Below, in pieces: positions 13,869 to 18,701 of a stretch of 18,701 nt of DNA. How positions within the stretch are numbered: position 1 is the first letter of the stretch; each line of letters begins with the position of its first letter. The stretch covers positions 1 through 18,701 of the forward strand of contig JAIFLS010000003.1 in the NCBI GenBank assembly GCA_020048935.1. The letters run 5' to 3'. Position numbers and translations under genes: made by a program. Source of the stretch: a bacterium (GTDB lineage: Bacteria > Verrucomicrobiota > Kiritimatiellia > UBA8416). The notes beneath the pieces were generated by a model, which worked only from the letters and a program-made list of their open reading frames with translations, had not been told where the DNA came from and did not search any database.

Positions 13869-16063
13869 TTCTCCTCCTTCTGCACCACCGCGATCGGGAA
13901 TGCCCCGCTGATTTCACCCTTCAACACCGGATGCTGCGACGCGCCCAGCTTCTTTGCCGCTGCCGGCACATGACGATCCAGATGCTGGTACAGTTCCATC
14001 ACCGAGATCAGGCCGTCGCCATCGGCATCCCCCGCACGCAAGGCCTCGCAAAGGAAATGCGTGAACACGCCCATGCCGTATTCAGGCGATTCCATGGAGA
14101 CCTCGCTCGCACGGGATGCCGTCAGGACAACGGTACCACGGCTACCCGTCAGCGCATTAAGGTAATCGTCGTTCAGCCCGATTGCCTTCATGCCCTCGCG
14201 CAGCACCCCCTTGCCGCCATCCCCCGCCGCACCGGCATAGCAGGCATCCATGACAAAGAGCAGTTTATCGGCCCGGATCCGTCCGAATATACGCGAAAGT
14301 TCACTCATGGGCAAGGCCGTCCCGTACATGTCATCGATCCGGCTGTCGGCCAGCATCATGTACTTCTCCGTACCGTCCTCGGACGTGCCGCGCAGGGACG
14401 GTTCCGCCCCGCCGTGCCCCGAGAAGTAGATCATGACCATGTCGCGCTCCGCCACCTGCCGCGGCAGCCAGGTGCCGAGCGTGGACCGGACGGATTCCGC
14501 CGTGGCGGCGGAATTGGTCAGCACCAGGATATTCTCGGGACGATAGCCGCCCTGCCCGACCAGAACGGTCCGCAGCGCCTCGACATCGGCCGTCGCGTAG
14601 CGCAGTGACGGGATAGCGGCATCTGCATACGCCGACACACCGACCAGCACCGCCCAGCGGCTGGGATCGCCCTGCTCCATGACCGCCCTTGCCGTCTGGC
14701 GCTGGTGATGGGCCATCTCGCGCAGCATCTCGTCCCAGCGCGTATCGCGCGCGAACTGGATGATCCCGGCCCGGTAGTCGCCGTCCTCACCACCGCCCCC
14801 GGGATAAATACACAGACCGCTTCCCGCCAGCGAGGAATGCGAGGCATTCACTACCAGGGCCTGCCGCAGGGCGGCCGACGCCGCGGCGGCCTTTTGCGCC
14901 AGCGCTGCCGGCATCGCCGATTCCAGCCGTTGCAGGAACGCGCCCAGATCGACAAACTGAGGGGTCTTCGGTGCAAACCAAGGCAACCCGTCAAAACCGA
15001 CCGTCGCCCCGCCGCCGGGTGCTTCAAGATGCTCGATAACCCCGCAGGCGACAGCATCCACCGCCGTGGCCAGCGCCGGGACCGCGGCCAGACGCACAGC
15101 ACTGAGCGTTACCGGCTTCGAGCCATAGCTTTCGGTGTAGGTGCGGACCACCTCCCGGCAAAGCGATTCGGGATCCAGCGCGGGGGTTGACGCCAGAGCC
15201 GGCAGCCAGCGGTCGTAGGCCCAGCCCTCTCCCGGTTCCAGATCCTGCGAGCCGATGAAATAGCGGCCTCGCTCGCGCAGCTCGTAGACCACCTCCATCA
15301 TCCCCATCAGACAGGCATCGGCACCGATCACCGTCATCGGCCTAAAAGGTTCCAGCGCCGCCCGCACCTCCCGCATTTCCAGAAAATCCGCGTCGGTATC
15401 ATCCCACGCGATTCCCCGTGTGTTGCGCTGCCGGTTGACACGCAGCGGATTGAGCTTGCGGAACGGTGCCCCCCCATCGCTGCTGCGCCAGCCGCCGCCG
15501 TGGTTCCAGACCACCAGCATGGTGTTCGGCTGGGGGTATTTCGAGATCGACCACTGCACGAAATCGGACAAGGTCTTCGGATCGCCCATATTAAGTTCGC
15601 CAGCGGACTCGCTTGTCGGCAGCGACAGGTCCCATGAAGCCTTGCCGCCCTGCGCCGATGGGCGATTGACCAGGAACCGGCGGGCCTCGGTCCAATCGCC
15701 GTAATCCACCCGGTCCATCAGCACCGTTATCTTGAGCGACGCGGACGAGCCGATCTTCTGCATCTCGATGACATCATCCATCGCGTAGGGGTCGAGATTG
15801 TTGTCGGCCGCCATATAGACCATCACCAGCCAACCGGGCTTCCCGTCCGGCGGAGCAGGGAGCGGCACCGCCCCGCGCGTCCTTGCCTGGTCGTCCGCAA
15901 CCGGTGAGACCGCTGGCGTTGCTTTTTCCGGCGCGGAGCGACCCTCCTTGAACTGCCGCCTTGCCGCCGCGTCCTGCTTGAGCCATTCATTGAAACCCGG
16001 CTCGCCCGCCACTGGCAGCAGGCAGGCAACCAGAGCCAACATCACGCTCAACACCTGTTTCAC
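13865..16063 (-). CDS. Secreted tandem cysteine protease: clostripain (C11) domain fused to caspase-like (C14) domain with EF-hand
   Basis: A 732-residue exported protein with two clan-CD cysteine peptidase domains. After a signal peptide (1-20) and a linker, the C11 domain (about 75-420) shows VYMAADNNLDPYAMDD, the catalytic His188 in NHGGGW, TRGIAWDDT, and Cys251 in GADACLMG. The C14 caspase-like domain (about 468-730) starts RWAVLVGVSAYAD and has His550 in YFSGHGG and Cys608 in DACYAG. A perfect 12-residue EF-hand loop follows at 679-690 (D-A-D-G-D-G-L-I-S-V-M-E). Both dyads are intact. C11 and metacaspase relatives usually cleave after Arg or Lys, often with calcium. GTG 16063 is chosen for its GGGAGG ribosome site and signal peptide; the frame's upstream extension overlaps the lipoprotein gene. 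It starts 16 bases after that gene and overlaps the next by four. Confidence 0.92.
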   Translation of the reverse strand: MKQVLSVMLALVACLLPVAGEPGFNEWLKQDAAARRQFKEGRSAPEKATPAVSPVADDQARTRGAVPLPAPPDGKPGWLVMVYMAADNNLDPYAMDDVIEMQKIGSSASLKITVLMDRVDYGDWTEARRFLVNRPSAQGGKASWDLSLPTSESAGELNMGDPKTLSDFVQWSISKYPQPNTMLVVWNHGGGWRSSDGGAPFRKLNPLRVNRQRNTRGIAWDDTDADFLEMREVRAALEPFRPMTVIGADACLMGMMEVVYELRERGRYFIGSQDLEPGEGWAYDRWLPALASTPALDPESLCREVVRTYTESYGSKPVTLSAVRLAAVPALATAVDAVACGVIEHLEAPGGGATVGFDGLPWFAPKTPQFVDLGAFLQRLESAMPAALAQKAAAASAALRQALVVNASHSSLAGSGLCIYPGGGGEDGDYRAGIIQFARDTRWDEMLREMAHHQRQTARAVMEQGDPSRWAVLVGVSAYADAAIPSLRYATADVEALRTVLVGQGGYRPENILVLTNSAATAESVRSTLGTWLPRQVAERDMVMIYFSGHGGAEPSLRGTSEDGTEKYMMLADSRIDDMYGTALPMSELSRIFGRIRADKLLFVMDACYAGAAGDGGKGVLREGMKAIGLNDDYLNALTGSRGTVVLTASRASEVSMESPEYGMGVFTHFLCEALRAGDADGDGLISVMELYQHLDRHVPAAAKKLGASQHPVLKGEISGAFPIAVVQKEEK

Positions 16064-16079
16064 CGCGCACCTCCCTTGT

Positions 16080-17027
16080 CTACTGCCGGGCCACGCCATC
16101 GATCGGCACACAGACCTCCACCAGGCACAACCCCCGGGCCATATCCACCACACGCCGCCTGATCATCACCCCGCGCATGCGCAGCGTGATCTCCTCCTTG
16201 ATGGTTTCCTCCTTGACGTCCTCGCTGACCTTGACATCCCCTTCTATAAAACTCTTGTTCATGTGACTGAACTTGAACATCAAACCCTTGGCCAGGTCCC
16301 GGATGGCCTCCTCCTCGACCCGGCGGAACGAGAGTTCGGCGTTGCCATAATGGAACGGGCCCACCATCGTCGTTACCGTATACCCACCCTCTTCCTTCCA
16401 GCCAACCCCCGGCATGGTCTCCGGCATCCCCTTCGAGAACGTCTCCACGGGATCATTGCACTTGCCGGAGGAAAGCAGCAGGTTCGTTTTCATATCGGCC
16501 TGCCGATCGAGCGAGAAGAGGATCAAGCCACCGAATCGGTGCCGCAAAAAGGAACCGAGAACGTCCAGACGCACCCGTTCGGTCTCGGCTTCCACGCATT
16601 CCCGTGCAATTCCCGACAGGATTACGCGGGCCTGCTCCATCGGGACGTCGTAGAAGATATCATCCACCACCACGCGCGATTCCCCCTGCTCGTCGACCAC
16701 ACTGAACGAACGGTATGTGCCATTGGCGAGGAACTCACGGGCACCCAGCGACCTGACCACCCCGTAGATGACCCAGTTCGGCAGGGAATACGCCTTTGCC
16801 AGCGGTGCCAGATGCGGCGGCAGCTCCACACCCAGACTCACCGGCACATCGCGCGAAACGCTCGCGTCCGGGGCGGAGAACCAAACCGGCAAATCCACTT
16901 TCGTCGGACGCAAGGTCATCCCGAGCGACGCGCTCTTCCCGCAACCGCTGCCGATCCAGGTCACGAGCATCGCCGGCAACGCCGCCGCCAGGACCACCCG
17001 GAACCCCGATCTCATCCGTTCGCTCAC
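16080..17027 (-). CDS. Predicted lipoprotein of unknown function in the protease operon
   Basis: A 315-residue protein with a basic N-terminus, a hydrophobic segment (11-27) and Cys29 in GSGCGKS, consistent with a lipoprotein signal, though the -3 residue is Gly rather than Leu. The C-terminal third (about 225-310) has an EEEAIRDLAKGL helix, a long charged region rich in Lys and Glu, then MRGVMIRRRVVDMA and LCLVEVCVP. This is faintly like LPP20/FlgT-type lipoprotein domains, but I would not assign it. The start is GTG 17027 with GGGGTGG upstream, overlapping the M48 stop as GTGA; ATG 17015 is an alternative. It lies between two protease genes, so a scaffold or recruitment role is possible, by position only. 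Confidence 0.8.
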   Translation of the reverse strand: MSERMRSGFRVVLAAALPAMLVTWIGSGCGKSASLGMTLRPTKVDLPVWFSAPDASVSRDVPVSLGVELPPHLAPLAKAYSLPNWVIYGVVRSLGAREFLANGTYRSFSVVDEQGESRVVVDDIFYDVPMEQARVILSGIARECVEAETERVRLDVLGSFLRHRFGGLILFSLDRQADMKTNLLLSSGKCNDPVETFSKGMPETMPGVGWKEEGGYTVTTMVGPFHYGNAELSFRRVEEEAIRDLAKGLMFKFSHMNKSFIEGDVKVSEDVKEETIKEEITLRMRGVMIRRRVVDMARGLCLVEVCVPIDGVARQ

Positions 17028-18307
17028 TGACCACCCCTTGCATCCAGGCCGGCCGTTTCCAGTTTGAACCGCTCATCCCCCAGCACGTGCGTCCGGGATG
17101 CCAGGCGATAACGCCGGATACCTTCGCGCAGGGCCGTGATCCGATCGTCAAGCGAGGGGTGATGACGGAACACATCCGGACCCATACCCAGCTCGCGCAC
17201 ACGCTCCAGATAGCTGATCATGGCATTCGGGTCATAACCGGCCGCGGCCGCGTAGGCTGCGCCGAAAAGGTCGGCCTCCAGTTCGTCCTCGCGTGCCCGC
17301 TTGCCAATAATCTTGAGATAGGAGGTGTTCGCCAGCCGTGTCAGGTCGGCCTCGACACCGCTGCGGGAGGTGTCGCCGGTAAGGGCGTTGAGTTCCGCAA
17401 ACGGATCGTCGACATCGGCACCCATGGCATCGAGTTCGTCAAAAGCGCTGTCGCTCTTCCGGTGCGTGCCGCGTTTCTGGAACTCGCGCAGGCCATGATA
17501 AAGCGTGATGTGGGCGATCTCGTGCCCGATCTGGCAAGCCAGCTCGGCCTCGTTGCGGATCATGCCAAGCATCCCCCGGGTCAACACCACATTGCCGCCG
17601 GGCAGCCCGAAACCGTTGATTCCGGGATCGTCGGTCAGCGCCACTCGGAATGGCAGGTCATAGCGGGGGGTGCGCGCGCCAACCACGGCGGCCACGGCAT
17701 TGACATAGGCAATGGCCTCGGGAGACTCCACGAACCCCGGGGAGATCAGCGTCGCCGTCAAAGCCCGGCCCAGCAAGTGCTCGGCGTCGGCCCGGATGAT
17801 CACATTATTGGCGAATGGCGGCTGCGGCAGGCCGGCGAGGACACGCGGATCCGGTGCGGGGAGACTCTGTAGGATGCGCGATACCAGCACCGGGGGGATG
17901 ATCAATTGCTCCAGCGTATCCACACGGGCGAAATCCGCCTTGTGCGTCTCGGCATAATTCGCCTCGAACGCGCCCTTGGTCGCCGCCGCGATATCCACCG
18001 ACGAGATTACCATAGCCTTCTCGGAACCGAGCATTCCGGCATAACCGATACCGGCGCTGAACGGCTCGAAGGCGAGATGCGCAATCCAACCGCTACGTCC
18101 GCCCGCCGAAGCCTGCACCCAGTTACCGCGGGTTTCCGTGACGGACACCTGCATTCCCGGTTCCAGCGGCATCACAACGGGAAAAAAGCTCGCCGGCCCC
18201 TCACGCATGGTGGACGAGCGCCGGATCGCGCGTTCGGCACCCACTACCACGCTAGAAGCCACGACAAGCACCGCCAGGAAAACCAAAGAGAAACGCACCC
18301 GTCTCAT
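17024..18307 (-). CDS. Exported M48-family zinc metalloprotease with N-terminal SH3 domain
   Basis: A 427-residue protein. A signal peptide (about 1-24) is followed by a bacterial SH3-type domain (about 27-82, with MREGPASFFPVVMPLEPG and GRSGWIAHLAFEP) that may bind cell-wall peptide or envelope proteins. A central region of unknown fold leads to an M48 peptidase: NGFGLPGGNVVLTRGML (231-247), HEIAH zinc motif (262-266) and the third-ligand segment ELEAD (342-346) before GYDPNAM. This is the BepA/LoiP-like layout, here with SH3 in place of TPR repeats. A long insertion rich in Asp lies between HEIAH and ELEAD (about 280-325). Such proteases act in outer-membrane quality control. It is the first gene of the operon, with GAGGTG before ATG 18307, and ends in a GTGA overlap with the lipoprotein. 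Confidence 0.92.
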   Translation of the reverse strand: MRRVRFSLVFLAVLVVASSVVVGAERAIRRSSTMREGPASFFPVVMPLEPGMQVSVTETRGNWVQASAGGRSGWIAHLAFEPFSAGIGYAGMLGSEKAMVISSVDIAAATKGAFEANYAETHKADFARVDTLEQLIIPPVLVSRILQSLPAPDPRVLAGLPQPPFANNVIIRADAEHLLGRALTATLISPGFVESPEAIAYVNAVAAVVGARTPRYDLPFRVALTDDPGINGFGLPGGNVVLTRGMLGMIRNEAELACQIGHEIAHITLYHGLREFQKRGTHRKSDSAFDELDAMGADVDDPFAELNALTGDTSRSGVEADLTRLANTSYLKIIGKRAREDELEADLFGAAYAAAAGYDPNAMISYLERVRELGMGPDVFRHHPSLDDRITALREGIRRYRLASRTHVLGDERFKLETAGLDARGGQ

Positions 18308-18362
18308 TCAGCACCTCATGTCTTTTTTGAGTGAAAACCGCCATGTCCGATCTCCGGTACAG

Positions 18363-18391
18363 AACATACGCCCCCCCTCCTGTTTACTCAA
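18363..18391 (-). promoter_or_regulatory. Candidate promoter of the protease operon with G7 tract in the spacer
   Basis: On the minus strand TTGAGT (18391-18386), a 17-base spacer and TATGTT (18368-18363), each matching 4 of 6 consensus bases. Seven consecutive G (18377-18371) lie inside the spacer. The predicted leader is about 50 bases. The A/T run just upstream (18395-18409) could serve as an UP element shared with the divergent promoter. Confidence 0.4.
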
Positions 18392-18394
18392 TCC

Positions 18395-18443
18395 AAAAAA
18401 AATATATTTCAGGGTTGACATTGAACGACGAAATCATCAGTAT
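18395..18443 (+). promoter_or_regulatory. Candidate divergent promoter for the gene at 18520
   Basis: A perfect TTGACA (18415-18420) directly follows an A8 and A/T-rich stretch (18395-18409) suited to an UP element. The -10 is weak: CAGTAT at 18438-18443 gives a 17-base spacer but matches only 3 of 6 bases, so an activator or a different sigma factor may be involved. The leader would be about 70 bases. Confidence 0.35.
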
Positions 18444-18519
18444 TGCTTCCATTCAGAAACAAGAGTGAAAGGTGATTCGATCGTTATCACCGCCGTACAA
18501 CTAACAAAAGGGAGTAAGA

Positions 18520-18701
18520 ATGAAGACGAAGATGCTGACAACCGTGGCCTTGGTAATGGCCGTTTCAACGCTGGCAATCTCGGCAGACGAGAAGCGGATT
18601 CCGACCCTGAAGGCTGGCAAGTGCGAGATCACGCTGCTCGACAGCAACGGGATCACGCCGCTCGAAGGAGCCCAGCTCGAACTCAAGCAGGCGGAAGACG
18701 G
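18520..18701 (+). CDS. Secreted protein, N-terminal part (continues beyond the window)
   Basis: Sixty codons are visible and the frame stays open to the window edge. AAAAGGGAG precedes the ATG by six bases. Residues 1-22 form a signal peptide ending AISA. The mature part includes GKCEITLLDSNGITPLEGA and QLELKQ, the rhythm of a small beta-sandwich such as a carboxypeptidase-regulatory or prealbumin-like fold, but too little is present for an assignment. It diverges from the M48 protease operon across a 212-base gap that contains both candidate promoters, so the two may be co-regulated. Confidence 0.75.
   Translation, partial: MKTKMLTTVALVMAVSTLAISADEKRIPTLKAGKCEITLLDSNGITPLEGAQLELKQAED

Noticed and set aside
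16064..16153. Upstream extension of the tandem protease frame
   Set aside because: It lies inside the 3' end of the lipoprotein gene and reads as Trp/Arg-rich noise; GTG 16063 has a strong ribosome site and starts a proper signal peptide.
18501..18686. Minus-strand 61-codon frame over the start of the divergent secreted gene
   Set aside because: The plus strand has a ribosome site, ATG and a clean signal peptide; the minus frame has none of these.

Overview
The window is a GC-rich piece (above 60% by eye) of a bacterial chromosome with an outer membrane. A SurA-type periplasmic chaperone, signal peptides and a candidate lipoprotein support the diderm envelope. The mix of ECF sigma locus, caspase-like protease and GGAC...GTCC intergenic palindromes suggests the PVC superphylum (Kiritimatiellota or another Verrucomicrobiota lineage). 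That placement is an inference; there is no rRNA or phylogeny here. I see no tRNA, rRNA, CRISPR, transposase or phage gene.

Layout. (1) Minus strand, 152-4495: a surA-like, rsmA, mutS cluster with short gaps. The mutS reads through in frame but lacks its whole Walker A P-loop. A further minus-strand gene probably starts at base 12 and leaves the window. (2) 4597-5889, minus: a malic enzyme. (3) 6094-9307, plus: a PAS/histidine kinase/receiver hybrid whose 3' end overlaps a compact uvrC. (4) 9409-11468, minus: an ECF sigma operon in the order secreted protein of unknown function, sigma factor, zinc-motif transmembrane anti-sigma factor. A convincing ECF-type promoter lies upstream. (5) 11707-13185, plus: a metallophosphoesterase anchored by one central membrane helix, with an extracytoplasmic C-terminal domain. 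(6) 13356-18307, minus: a tightly coupled four-gene operon encoding an SH3-M48 metalloprotease, a lipoprotein, a secreted clostripain (C11)/caspase (C14) tandem protease with an EF-hand, and a small secreted protein. (7) 18520 to the end, plus: the start of a divergent secreted protein.

The four-gene operon is the best candidate for an undescribed system. Every product carries an export signal, two are proteases of unrelated classes, and the genes are joined by 4-nt overlaps or a 16-nt gap. I read it as an envelope proteolytic module, possibly calcium-responsive, with a lipoprotein and a small secreted protein as adaptor, substrate or inhibitor. Its candidate promoter has a G7 run inside the spacer, back to back with the promoter of the divergent secreted protein.

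The other strong observation is the P-loop-less MutS. If real, mismatch repair would be disabled unless a second mutS exists. It keeps the mismatch-reading Phe-x-Glu, Walker B and a C-terminal clamp-binding motif, so it should still fold and bind partners. A precise in-frame loss in an otherwise intact gene could be a mutator allele, a reversible switch or a sequence artefact, and raw reads would decide.
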